From positions 2,491,501 through 2,555,500 of the forward strand of contig NZ_CP045372.1 of the NCBI RefSeq assembly GCF_009363555.1: a stretch of 64,000 nucleotides of DNA, given 5' to 3'. Position numbers and translations under genes: made by a program. Shown here in pieces: positions 43,812 to 53,000 of the stretch. The stretch comes from Sulfitobacter sp. THAF37 (GTDB taxonomy: Bacteria > Pseudomonadota > Alphaproteobacteria > Rhodobacterales > Rhodobacteraceae). The notes beneath the pieces were generated by a model. It worked only from the letters and a program-made list of their open reading frames with translations. It was not told the origin of the DNA and did no database searches. The first letter of the stretch is position 1. Every line of letters starts with the position of its first letter.

Positions 43812-44975
43812 ATGAGCGAGACCGGATCAGGGGACAGTGCAGCGTCCCCGGCAGAGGAAGTGCGCCGCGCGGTGACGGGGTTTGTCACCGATTTCAAGGG
43901 CTTCCAGGGCGAAATTGAGATGAAACTTAAACAAACGGAAGAGCGTATGATGATGTTGGACCGCAAGATGACGAAACGGACCCCGTTGGCGGCGGGCATT
44001 GAGGCCGACGCGCCGCATCAGAAGGCCTTTGGCGCCTATCTGCGCAACGGGGATGACGACGGGCTGCGGGGGTTGGAACTGGAGGGCAAGTCGCTTTCCA
44101 CGACTGTCAATTCGGACGGGGGCTATCTGGTCGATCCGCAGACCTCGGTAGCGGTGCAGTCGGTGCTGAACGCGACGGCGTCGATCCGGGCAATCGCCAG
44201 TGTCGTGCGGGTCGAGGCGACCTCTTACGATGTGCTGGTGGATCATACTGAGGTGGGTGCGGGCTGGGCCACGGAAACGGGTCCGCAGGCGGAAACCGAT
44301 ACGCCGCAGATCGACCGCATCACCATTCCGCTGCACGAGCTTTCGGCCCTGCCGAAGGCGTCGCAGCGGCTGCTGGACGACAGTGCGTTCGACATCGAGG
44401 GATGGCTGGCCGGGCGGATTGCGAACAAGTTCGCACGGGCCGAGGCGCAGGCGTTTATTAGCGGGGACGGGATCGACAAACCTGTGGGTTTTCTGACCCA
44501 TACGGCGGTGGACAACGACGTCTGGGACTGGGGCAATCTGGGCTATGTGCCCAGCGGCGTGGACGGAGAAGTGACCGCAGATGCGATCATCGAGCTGGTT
44601 TATGCGCTTGGGGCGCAATACCGGGCGAATGGGTCTTTCGTGATGAATTCCAAGACCACGGCGCTGGTGCGCAAGCTCAAGGACGCGGATGGCCGGTTCC
44701 TGTGGTCGGACGGGCTGGCGGCGGGCGAGCCGGCGCAGCTGATGGGCTATCCTGTGCTGGTGGCCGAGGACATGCCTGATCCGGGATCGGATTCCATGTC
44801 CATCGCATTTGGCGATTTCCGGGCCGGTTACACGGTGGCCGAGCGGCCCGACCTGCGCATTCTGCGCGATCCGTTCAGTGCGAAACCGCATGTGCTGTTC
44901 TACGCGACCAAGCGCGTGGGCGGCGACGTGAGCGATTTCGCCGCGATCAAGCTGATGAAATTCGGCACGTCCTGA
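43812..44975 (+). CDS. g5: GTA g5, major capsid protein
   Basis: 387 residues, HK97 fold. Residues about 1-100 form a coiled-coil delta domain (EIEMKLKQTEERMMMLDRKMTK) that g4 would remove. The mature part begins near LSTTVNSDGGYLVDP and continues with LHELSALPKASQRLLDDSAFDIEGWL, typical of the family. It is the shell protein and should be the most expressed product of the cluster. The hairpin after its stop is listed separately. Confidence 0.96.
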   Translation: MSETGSGDSAASPAEEVRRAVTGFVTDFKGFQGEIEMKLKQTEERMMMLDRKMTKRTPLAAGIEADAPHQKAFGAYLRNGDDDGLRGLELEGKSLSTTVNSDGGYLVDPQTSVAVQSVLNATASIRAIASVVRVEATSYDVLVDHTEVGAGWATETGPQAETDTPQIDRITIPLHELSALPKASQRLLDDSAFDIEGWLAGRIANKFARAEAQAFISGDGIDKPVGFLTHTAVDNDVWDWGNLGYVPSGVDGEVTADAIIELVYALGAQYRANGSFVMNSKTTALVRKLKDADGRFLWSDGLAAGEPAQLMGYPVLVAEDMPDPGSDSMSIAFGDFRAGYTVAERPDLRILRDPFSAKPHVLFYATKRVGGDVSDFAAIKLMKFGTS

Positions 44976-45144
44976 CGGGCGTGACGGATGCCGGGGCCGG
45001 GGCGACCTGACCCCGGTTCGGGCGCGCACCTGACGAGGCCCCCGCATTGCCCAGCTGCTCCCCTCTGACCGAGCGGTGCGGGTGGGTGCGCGCCCGGCAC
45101 GATGACGGACCACCGCCCGGAGGGGGCGATATTTGGAGATGTGC
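44976..45144 (+). other. Non-coding gap between g5 and g6 with a hairpin
   Basis: 169 bases with no gene. A CCGGGG/CCCCGG stem at 44997-45016 follows the capsid stop by about 20 bases, without a U-run. It is the only long gap inside an otherwise packed late operon. Confidence 0.55.
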
Positions 45145-45738
45145 ATGATGTTGATCGAAGAAACTCCCGTCCCTGACGGTGTGCTGCCAGTGGATGCGTT
45201 CAAGGCACATCTGCGGCTGGGAACCGGCTTTGGCCTGGAGAGCGTGCAGGACGGCGTGATCCTGTCGTTCCTGCGGGCCGCGCTGGCGGCGATAGAGGGC
45301 CGCACGGGCAAGGCGGTCCTGCGGCGGGAGTTCAGCCTGAGCCTGTCCGGCTGGCGGGATGCGGCGGGTCAGCCGCTGCCGCTGTCGCCGGTGCAGGCGG
45401 TCAGCCGGGTCACGCTGGTCGCGCGAGACGGGACGGAGACCGAGGTGCCGCCCGCGCAATACTGGCTGGCGCCGGACATGCAGGCACCGCAGCTGCGGCC
45501 GGTGGGCAGCCTGCTGCCGTCCGTGCCCCCGCAGGGCAGCGTCAGCATCGTCTTCGAGGCCGGTTTTGCGACCGGGTGGGACGGTGTTCCGGGCGATCTG
45601 CGGCAGGCGGTGCTGATGCTCGCGGCGCATTATTACGAATACCGCAACGATACCGGGCTGAGCGGGGGCTGCATGCCCTTCGGCGTGAGCAGTCTGATTG
45701 AACGCTACCGCCCCGTTCGTCTGGGGATGGGCGCATGA
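45145..45738 (+). CDS. g6: GTA g6, head-tail connector (adaptor)
   Basis: 197 residues. It is the gp6-like adaptor attached to the portal, recognised by VDAFKAHLRLGTGFGLE, FLRAALAAIEGRTGKAVLRREF and the AVLMLAAHYYEYRND end. Start ATG 45145 is 6 bases after GGAG; adjacent in-frame starts at 45139 and 45148 exist. Its TGA overlaps the g7 ATG (ATGA). Confidence 0.9.
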   Translation: MMLIEETPVPDGVLPVDAFKAHLRLGTGFGLESVQDGVILSFLRAALAAIEGRTGKAVLRREFSLSLSGWRDAAGQPLPLSPVQAVSRVTLVARDGTETEVPPAQYWLAPDMQAPQLRPVGSLLPSVPPQGSVSIVFEAGFATGWDGVPGDLRQAVLMLAAHYYEYRNDTGLSGGCMPFGVSSLIERYRPVRLGMGA

Positions 45739-46073
45739 GCCTGCCGCGGTTGAGCCACGCGCTGGTGCTGGAGACGCCGGAGCGGCTGCCGGACGGGGCG
45801 GGCGGCTTTGTCGAGGGGTGGCTGGCGGTGGGCACGCTTTGGGCGGAGATCAACGCGCGCACCGGTCGGGAAACCGGGTCGGCGGGGGCTTTGGTGAGCC
45901 GTGCCGGATTTCGCATCGTCGTGCGCGGCGCGCCCTTTGGCAGCCCCGAGCGACCGCGCGCCCAGCAGCGGCTGCGTGACGGGCAGCGCATTTTCAATAT
46001 CACGGCAGTGACGGAACGCGACCCGGAGGGGCGATACCTGATCTGCCATGCGGAAGAGGAGCGGGTGGCATGA
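45735..46073 (+). CDS. g7: GTA g7, head completion/stopper protein
   Basis: 112 residues, SPP1 gp16-like head closure family (LPRLSHALVLETPERLPDGAGGFVEGW, then QRLRDGQRIFNITAV). It closes the head-tail junction. Overlaps g6 and g8 by four bases each, implying coupled translation. Confidence 0.9.
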   Translation: MSLPRLSHALVLETPERLPDGAGGFVEGWLAVGTLWAEINARTGRETGSAGALVSRAGFRIVVRGAPFGSPERPRAQQRLRDGQRIFNITAVTERDPEGRYLICHAEEERVA

Positions 46074-46480
46074 GTTACGCGGGGTCGGGGCCGTTGCAGG
46101 CGGCAGTATTTGACGCATTGAGCGCGGATGGACCGCTTGGTGCTCTGGTGGGGACGGCGATCTACGACGCGGTGCCGTCTGGCAGTCTGCCGGACATCTA
46201 CGTTCGGTTGGGCAGCGAGACGGTGCGCGACGCATCGGACGGGACGGGGCCGGGGGCACTGCACCGGTTCACGGTGTCGGTGATCACGGTGCAGCCGGGG
46301 TTTGCCAGCGCGAAGCAGGCGGCGTCGGCCATCAGCGACGTGCTGCAGGACGCGGACCTGGTGCTGAGCCGGGGGCGGCTGGTGTCGCTGCGGTTCGAGC
46401 GGGCACAGGCGCGGCGCATCGACAACGGCGCGGCGCGGCAGATCGACCTGCGCTTTGCCGCGCGGGTGCAGGACGCGTGA
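46070..46480 (+). CDS. g8: GTA g8, DUF3168 tail terminator
   Basis: 136 residues with the DUF3168 pattern: LQAAVFDALSADGPLGALVGTAIYDAVP near the start, then YVRLGSETV and the DLVLSRGRLVSLRFERAQARR end. It forms the tail terminator ring that stops tube growth. Coupled to g7 by an ATGA overlap. Confidence 0.92.
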   Translation: MSYAGSGPLQAAVFDALSADGPLGALVGTAIYDAVPSGSLPDIYVRLGSETVRDASDGTGPGALHRFTVSVITVQPGFASAKQAASAISDVLQDADLVLSRGRLVSLRFERAQARRIDNGAARQIDLRFAARVQDA

Positions 46481-46514
46481 GACACGGAATTTAGGATCAA
46501 GCAGGAGACGAAAA

Positions 46515-46940
46515 ATGGCTGTTCAAGCAGGCAAGGACCTTTTGGTGAAGGTGGACATGACGGGAGACGGGCAGTTCGAGACGATTGCCGGTCTGCGCGC
46601 CACGCGGGTGAGTTTCAACGCCGAGACGGTGGATGTGACATCTCTCGACAGTGCGGGGGGATGGCGCGAGCTGCTGGTGGGCGCGGGGGTGCGGTCCGCC
46701 GCGATCAGCGGATCGGGTGTGTTCCGCGATGCGGGAACGGACGAACGCGCGCGGCAGCTGTTCTTTGACGGGCTGACGCCGGATTTTCAGGTCATCATTC
46801 CCGATTTCGGGGTGGTGCAGGGGCCGTTCCAGGTGACGGCGCTGGAGTATGCGGGAACATTGAACGGTGAGGCGACATTCGAGGTCAGTCTGATGTCGGC
46901 GGGAGAGCTGACATTCACGCCCGACGTGCCGGAGGTCTGA
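46515..46940 (+). CDS. g9: GTA g9, major tail tube protein
   Basis: 141 residues. Phage major tail protein 2 (TP901-1-like) family: AGKDLLVKVDMTGDGQFETIAGLRATRVSFN, VDVTSLDSAGGWRELL and VTALEYAGTLNGEATFEVSLMSAGEL. It builds the tail tube. ATG 46515 follows AGGAGACG, better than the upstream in-frame start. Confidence 0.93.
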   Translation: MAVQAGKDLLVKVDMTGDGQFETIAGLRATRVSFNAETVDVTSLDSAGGWRELLVGAGVRSAAISGSGVFRDAGTDERARQLFFDGLTPDFQVIIPDFGVVQGPFQVTALEYAGTLNGEATFEVSLMSAGELTFTPDVPEV

Positions 46941-46942
46941 GC

Positions 46943-47257
46943 ATGGCCAATCGTTGGAGGGGGGATGTCGCGGTGGTCATCGACGGGCAACGCCATCTGG
47001 CGCGGCTGACGCTGGGGGCGCTGGCCGAGCTGGAAGAAACGCTTGAGGCGGGGTCGCTGGTGGCCCTGGTGGAGCGGTTCGAGAGCAACAGTTTTGCCAG
47101 CCGCGACGTCGTGGCCCTGTTGGGGGCGGGGCTGCGGGGCGGCGGCGCGCGCATCACCGACGCCGCATTGGCACAGGCCGAGATCGCAGGCGGCCCGATG
47201 GCGGCGGCGCGGGCTGCGGCGGAGCTGCTGGCGCGGGCCTTTGTGGTGCCGGAATGA
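46943..47257 (+). CDS. g10: GTA g10, tail assembly chaperone-like protein
   Basis: 104 residues. Gene transfer agent gp10 family (WRGDVAVVIDGQRHLARLTLGALAELEETLEAGSLVALVERFES). By position, after the tail tube and before the tape measure, it matches the tail assembly chaperone slot. Its TGA overlaps the next ATG. No slippery frameshift site is evident, unlike phage G/GT genes. Confidence 0.85.
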   Translation: MANRWRGDVAVVIDGQRHLARLTLGALAELEETLEAGSLVALVERFESNSFASRDVVALLGAGLRGGGARITDAALAQAEIAGGPMAAARAAAELLARAFVVPE

Positions 47258-47466
47258 CGGGGCCACGCGGAATGGACTGGGGGGCGTTGATGCGGGCGGG
47301 GCTGCACGGGCTGCGTCTGCCGCCCGACAGCTTCTGGGCACTGACCCCGGCGGAGTTGCAGATCATGCTGGGGCGCGCCGCCGCGCAGGCCCCGATGCTG
47401 AGCGACAGGTTGGCCGCGCTGATGGCCGCCTATCCCAACCAGAAAGAGGAAACCGGCGATGGCTGA
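47254..47466 (+). CDS. g10.1: GTA g10.1, TIGR02216-type phage protein
   Basis: 70 residues (MDWGALMRAGLHGLRLPPDSFWALTPAELQIMLG). A small protein always found between g10 and the tape measure gene in Rhodobacterales GTAs; likely the second half of the tail chaperone function. Overlaps g10 by four and g11 by eight bases. Confidence 0.85.
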   Translation: MTGPRGMDWGALMRAGLHGLRLPPDSFWALTPAELQIMLGRAAAQAPMLSDRLAALMAAYPNQKEETGDG

Positions 47467-48115
47467 TTTTGAAGACATGGATGACCTGGAGGACAATGCC
47501 CGGGCGCTGAACGGGACCTTGGCCACGACCAGCGGGCTGGTTGCAGCCTTCGATGGCGAGCTGGGCCGCATGCGCAGCGCGCTGTCGGCGACGGGCAAGG
47601 ATGTGGCCACGCTGGAGCGGGGGTTGAGCCGCGGCTTGCGCAAGGCTTTCGACGGCGTGGTCTTTGACGGGATGAAGCTGTCGGATGCGCTGAGCACGGT
47701 GGCGGAGGCGTTGATGCGGACGACCTACAATGCCGCGATGCGACCGGTCACGGATCACTTTGGCGGGCTGATCTCGCAGGGGGTTGGCAACCTGATGCAG
47801 AACATCCTGCCCTTTGCCGACGGTGCCGCCTTTAGCCAGGGGCGGGTTATGCCCTTTGCCAATGGGGGCGTGGTGCAATCGGCGACGGTGTTCCCGATGC
47901 GGGGCGGGACCGGCCTGATGGGCGAGGCTGGCCCCGAGGCGATCATGCCGCTGGCCCGGGGCAGCGACGGAAAGCTGGGGGTGCGTGGCACAGGGGGCGG
48001 CGCGACGGTCGTGATGAACATCACCACACCGGATGTGCAGGGCTTCCGCCGCAGCCAGTCGCAGATCGCCGCGCAGATGAGCCGCGCGTTGAGCGCGGGC
48101 AATCGCAACAGGTAA
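47459..48115 (+). CDS. g11: GTA g11, tail tape measure protein
   Basis: 218 residues, very short for a tape measure protein, fitting the short GTA tail. The phage tape measure C-terminal motif is clear (PFANGGVV, then GLMGEAGPEAIMPLARGSDGKLGV). The N-terminal half is helical (DDLEDNARALNGTLATTSGLVAAFDGELGRM). It sets tail length. Confidence 0.9.
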   Translation: MADFEDMDDLEDNARALNGTLATTSGLVAAFDGELGRMRSALSATGKDVATLERGLSRGLRKAFDGVVFDGMKLSDALSTVAEALMRTTYNAAMRPVTDHFGGLISQGVGNLMQNILPFADGAAFSQGRVMPFANGGVVQSATVFPMRGGTGLMGEAGPEAIMPLARGSDGKLGVRGTGGGATVVMNITTPDVQGFRRSQSQIAAQMSRALSAGNRNR

Positions 48116-48130
48116 GACAGGAGCAGCGAT

Positions 48131-48763
48131 ATGGCTTTTCACGAGGTACGGTTTCCCGAGAGCCTGAGTTTCGGCGCCATGGGGGGGCCGCAGCGGCGTA
48201 CGGATGTGGTGACGCTGGCCAACGGGTTCGAAGAGCGCAACACCCCCTGGGCGCATTCGCGTCGGGTGTTCGACGCCGGGCTGGGCATGCGGTCGATCGA
48301 CGACCTGCAGCGGCTGGTCGGTTTCTTTGAGGCGCGCATGGGACAGTTGCACGGCTTTCGCTGGAAGGACTGGTCGGACTACAAGTCCTGTCCCGCGTCG
48401 CTGGAACCCGCGTTTGACGACCAGACCATCGGCTATGGCGATGGTGAGACGGCATCGTTTCAACTGGTCAAGAACTACCGGTCGGGTGAACAGGTCTATC
48501 GCCGTCCGATCCTGAAACCGGTCGCCGGGACCCTGCGGATCGGGCTGGATCAGGACGAACTGCGCGGAGGGGTGGATTTTGAGGTGGATGTGACGACGGG
48601 TGTTGTCCGGTTCGACCATCCGCCTGATCCGCAGATCGAAATCCGCGCGGGCTATGAGTTCGATGTGCCGGTGCGTTTCGATACGGACCGCATCCTGACA
48701 TCGGTTGCCAGTTTCCAGGCGGGGCAGGTGCCGGACGTGCCGGTGATCGAGGTGAGGCTGTGA
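48131..48763 (+). CDS. g12: GTA g12, distal tail protein (DUF2460)
   Basis: 210 residues, TIGR02217/DUF2460 family: FHEVRFPESLSFGAMGGPQRRTDVVTLANGFEERN at the start, FEARMGQLHGFRWKDWSDYKS in the middle. It forms the distal tail ring at the tip. Its TGA overlaps the ATG of g13. Confidence 0.93.
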   Translation: MAFHEVRFPESLSFGAMGGPQRRTDVVTLANGFEERNTPWAHSRRVFDAGLGMRSIDDLQRLVGFFEARMGQLHGFRWKDWSDYKSCPASLEPAFDDQTIGYGDGETASFQLVKNYRSGEQVYRRPILKPVAGTLRIGLDQDELRGGVDFEVDVTTGVVRFDHPPDPQIEIRAGYEFDVPVRFDTDRILTSVASFQAGQVPDVPVIEVRL

Positions 48764-49650
48764 TGGCGGGGGCCGAAGCGGCGCTTCAGGCGCATCTGGA
48801 GAGCGGGCATACGACGCTGTGCCATGCCTGGCGGATCACGCGGGACGATGGCGCGCGCTTTGCCTTTACCGATCACGACATGCCGCTGGCGTTCGACGGC
48901 GACGTCTTCCGCGCGGACACGGGGCTGAGCGCGCGGGCCATCACGCAGTCCACGGGCCTTGCGGTCGACAATACCGAGGCGCTGGGCGCGTTGAGCGACG
49001 TGACCCTGCGCGAAGACGAGATCGAGCAGGGGCGGTTCGACGGGGCCGAGGTGATGTGCTGGCTGGTGAACTGGACCGATCCGGCGCAGCGCAGGATCCT
49101 GTTCCGCGGCACCATCGGAGAGATCCGCCGGGCGGGCGGTGCCTTTCGCGCCGAACTCAGAGGATTGACGGAGGCGCTGAACCAGCCGCAGGGCCGGGTT
49201 TATCAGAAACCCTGTACCGCCGTACTGGGCGATGCCGCCTGCCGATTTGCGCTGGACACGCCCGGCTATGTGGAAACACGCGGAGTGCAGAGCATCGAAG
49301 AGAGCCGCGTCTTTTCCTGGGACAGTTTCCAGGGCTTCGAGGAAGGCTGGTTCACGCGGGGTCGGCTTGAGGTTCTGGACGGTCCGGCGCAGGGGCTGTG
49401 GGGCATTGTGAAACACGATCGTTTCGATGGCGCGCAGCGGGTGATCGAGCTGTGGGAGCCGCTGCGCGGACCGGTAGCACCGGGAGCGCAGGTCAGGCTG
49501 GTCGCGGGCTGTGACAAGCGGATGGAGACCTGTCGGCTGAAGTTCAACAATCTCGTGAACTTCCAGGGCTTTCCCGACCTGCCGGGCGAGGATTGGGTGG
49601 TGGCGGTGCCGCGATCCTCTGCGCCGAACACGGGCGGGTCGTTGCGATGA
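48763..49650 (+). CDS. g13: GTA g13, tail hub protein (DUF2163)
   Basis: 295 residues. DUF2163 N-terminal part (LCHAWRITRDDGARFAFTDHDMPLAF) and a C-terminal phage BR0599-type part. Four cysteines are spaced as in tail-tip hubs that hold an iron-sulfur cluster: in KPCTAVL, DAACRF, AGCDKR and ETCRLK (binding is inference). ATG 48763 overlaps the g12 stop; a GTG at 48760 is the alternative. Ends in an ATGA overlap with g14. Confidence 0.92.
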   Translation: MAGAEAALQAHLESGHTTLCHAWRITRDDGARFAFTDHDMPLAFDGDVFRADTGLSARAITQSTGLAVDNTEALGALSDVTLREDEIEQGRFDGAEVMCWLVNWTDPAQRRILFRGTIGEIRRAGGAFRAELRGLTEALNQPQGRVYQKPCTAVLGDAACRFALDTPGYVETRGVQSIEESRVFSWDSFQGFEEGWFTRGRLEVLDGPAQGLWGIVKHDRFDGAQRVIELWEPLRGPVAPGAQVRLVAGCDKRMETCRLKFNNLVNFQGFPDLPGEDWVVAVPRSSAPNTGGSLR

Positions 49651-50081
49651 GCCGGGTTGTCGAAGCGGCGCGCGGCTGGATCGGCACGCCTTATGTGCAC
49701 CAGCAGGCGACAAAGGCGGCGGGCTGCGATTGCCTTGGCCTGCTGCGCGGGGTCTGGCGCGAGGTACTGGGCGAGGAACCCGAGGCGGTGCCGGCCTATT
49801 CGATGGACTGGTCGGAACCGCAGGGCGAAGAACGGTTGTGGCGCGCGGCGGGTCGCCACCTGAGGGCCAAGGCGCGCGATCGGGCCGCGCCGGGCGATGT
49901 GCTGCTGTTCCGGATGCGCAGTGGCGCTGTGGCCAAGCATCTTGGCATTCAGACATGCGCGGGTGACGCCGCGCGTTTCATTCATGCCTACGCGGGGCGC
50001 GGGGTGGTGGAAAGCCCGCTGAGCGCCCCCTGGGCGCGGCGCGTGGTGGCGCGGTTCGAATTTCCTTTGGGAGACGGTTGA
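49647..50081 (+). CDS. g14: GTA g14, NlpC/P60 cell wall peptidase
   Basis: 144 residues. It is the tail-tip peptidoglycan peptidase that helps DNA cross the recipient wall. Catalytic Cys 29 lies in GCDCLGLLRG and the catalytic His in VAKHLGIQ; the residues GWIGTPYVHQ at the start are family-typical. ATG 49647 overlaps the g13 stop, and its TGA overlaps the g15 ATG. Confidence 0.92.
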   Translation: MSRVVEAARGWIGTPYVHQQATKAAGCDCLGLLRGVWREVLGEEPEAVPAYSMDWSEPQGEERLWRAAGRHLRAKARDRAAPGDVLLFRMRSGAVAKHLGIQTCAGDAARFIHAYAGRGVVESPLSAPWARRVVARFEFPLGDG

Positions 50082-53000
50082 TGGCAACGGTAATTTTTTC
50101 GGCCGCGGGTGCGGCGCTGGGCGGGTCGATCGGGGGAACTCTGGCGGGTTTGTCGTCGGTCGCCATAGGACGTGCGGTCGGCGCGACGCTGGGCCGGGTC
50201 GTGGATCAGCGCCTGCTGGGCCAGGGCGGGCAGGCGGTCGAGACCGGCAAGGTGGACCGTTTCCGCCTGACCCGCGCGGGCGAGGGCGAGCCGCTGGCGC
50301 AGGTTTACGGACGGATGCGCCTGGGCGGGCATGTGATCTGGGTGTCGGATTTTCAGGAGACGGTCAATGTCTCGGGCGGCGGCAAGGGGGCAAGACCCAC
50401 GCCGCAAACGACCGAGTACAGCTATTCGGTCAGTCTGGCCATCGCGCTGTGCGAGGGCGAGATCACGGGCATTGGCCGGGTCTGGGCCGATGGCGAAGAG
50501 GTCGCCACGGACGACCTGAACATGCGGGTTTACGCCGGTACCGCCGACCAGCTGCCGGACCCCGTGATGGAGGCGATCGAAGGCGCGGGCAGGGTACCGG
50601 CCTATCGGGGCACCGCCTATGTGGTGATGGAGGATTTGCAGCTGGCGCCCTTTGGCAACCGGGTGCCGCAGTTCTCCTTCGAGGTGCTGCGCCCGGAACA
50701 GCCCTGTGCGCCGGGATGGGCGCATGTGCCGACCTATGGGGTTCGGGGGGTCGCGTTGATCCCCGGCACGGGGGAATATGGGCTGGCGACGACCGAGGTA
50801 TCCTACATCGACGCGGCGCAGGCGCGCTGGAGCGCAAATGTGAACACGCCGCAGGGAAAAGCAGATTTTGCCCTCTCGCTGGAGACGCTGGAGGAGGAAC
50901 TGCCGAACCTGGAGGCGGCTTCGCTCGTGGTATCCTGGTTCGGGGACGACCTGCGCTGCGCCAGTTGCACCATCCGGCCCAAGGTCGAGGACCCGGTGAT
51001 CGAGGGTGAGAACATGCCGTGGCAGGTGGCGGGGCTGACCCGCAGCGCCGCCGAGGTGATCGTGGAGCAGGACGGCAGGCCGATCTACGGCGGCACGCCG
51101 ACGGATCAGTCGGTGGTCGAGGCGATCCGGGCGATGAACGCGGCAGGAAAGGCGGTGATGTTCTACCCCTTCATCCTGATGGATCAGGTGGCGGGCAACA
51201 CGCTGCCCGACCCCTACAGCGATGCCGACACCCAGCCGCCCTTGCCCTGGCGCGGGCGGATCACCCTGTCGCAGGCGCCCGGACGGCCCGGCAGCCCGGA
51301 CGGCACGGCGCAGGCGGCGGCGGAGGTCGACGCGTTTTTCGGCAGCGTGACGGCGGGCGACTTTACCATCGGCGACGGCAGCGTGGTCTACACCGGACCG
51401 GAGGAATGGTCCCTGTCGCGGTTCATTCTGCATTACGCGGCGCTGTGTGCCGCTGCCGGTGGGGTCGATGCCTTTTGCATCAGTTCGGAGATGCGCGGGC
51501 TGACCTGGATCCGGGCCGAGGGCGACAGCTTTCCGGCTGTCGCGCGGCTGCGGGCGCTGGCGGCCGAGGCGCGCGCCCTGCTGGGGCCGGAGGTCAAGAT
51601 CAGCTATGCGGCGGATTGGTCGGAGTACTTTGGCTATCAGCCGGCGGATGGCAGCGGCGACGTCTACTTTCACCTCGATCCATTCTGGGCCGATGAGAAT
51701 GTCGATTTCATCGGCATCGACAACTACATGCCCCTGGCCGACTGGCGCGAGGGGAGCGATCATCTGGACGCGCAAACCTATGACGCGATCTACGATCTCG
51801 ATTATCTGCGCGCCAACATAGAAGGCGGGGAGGGCTATGACTGGTACTATCATTCCCCCGAAGCGCGCGACGCGCAGATCCGAACGCCGATCACCGATGG
51901 CGCCTTTGAAGAGCCTTGGGTGTTTCGTTACAAGGACATCCGCAACTGGTGGGGCATGGCGCATCACGAGCGCCTGGGCGGGGTCCGGAAGGAGGAACCG
52001 ACGGACTGGGTGCCCGGGTCCAAACCGATCTGGTTCACGGAATACGGCTGTGCCGCCGTGGACAAGGGGGCGAACGAGCCGAACAAGTTCCTGGACCGGA
52101 AAAGTTCCGAAAGCGCGTTGCCGCGGTATTCTGACGGGACGCGCGACGACCTGATGCAGATGCAGTATCTGCGGGCGATCTCGTCCTATTGGGACGATCC
52201 GGCGCGCAATCCCGTGGCGACCGAATACGCCGGTCGGATGCTGGAGATGCGCCGCGCCTTTGTCTGGGCCTGGGATGTGCGGCCTTTTCCGTTCTTTCCC
52301 AACAACCGCGGTCTGTGGAGCGACGGTGAGAACTATGCGCGGGGCCACTGGATCAACGGGCGCACCTCTGCGCGGACACTGGCGTCGGTCGTGACGGAGA
52401 TCTGCGCGCGGGCGGGGGTGGCGGCGTTCAGCACGGAGGGGCTGCACGGCTATGTGCGCGGCTACGCGGTCGAACAGGTGAGCGACGCGCGCACGGCGCT
52501 GCAACCGCTGATGGTGCGCCACGGGTTCGACGCGGTGGAGCGGGACGGTGTATTGTCCTTCCGGCGGCGCGACGGGCTGGGGGCGCGGGCGTTGTCGCGG
52601 GACCAGCTTGCGGTCAGCGACGAGCTGGACGGCGTGATCGAGCAACTGCGCGAGGCGGAGGCCGAGGTTTCGGGCCGGGTGCGGCTGCGCTTCGTGCAGG
52701 CCGAAGGCGATTTCGACGTGATCGCCGAAGAGGCGGTGCTGCCCGACGAGGCCACCCACGGCATCGCGGCATCCGAGCTGAACATGGCGCTGACCCGGAC
52801 GGAGGGACGGCAGGTGGCGGAACGCTGGCTGACCGAGGCGCGGGTGGCGCGTGAACAGGTGCGCCTGGCGCTGCCGCCGTCACTTTGGGCGCTGGGCGCG
52901 GGGGATGTGGTGGAGCTGGCCGGAGAGGGGCAGGAAGGTCCGGGGCTATACCGGATCGACCGGGCCGAGCGCATGGACGTGCAATTGGTGGATGCGGTGC

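Noticed and set aside
46943..47466. Programmed frameshift joining g10 and g10.1 as in phage tail chaperones
   Set aside because: The genes have a normal ATGA stop-start overlap and no slippery heptamer was seen.
49988..52759. A 923-codon open frame on the minus strand opposite g15
   Set aside because: It is antisense to a well-supported GTA gene. High G+C makes long antisense frames common, and the translation is Arg/His/Pro-rich with no domain.
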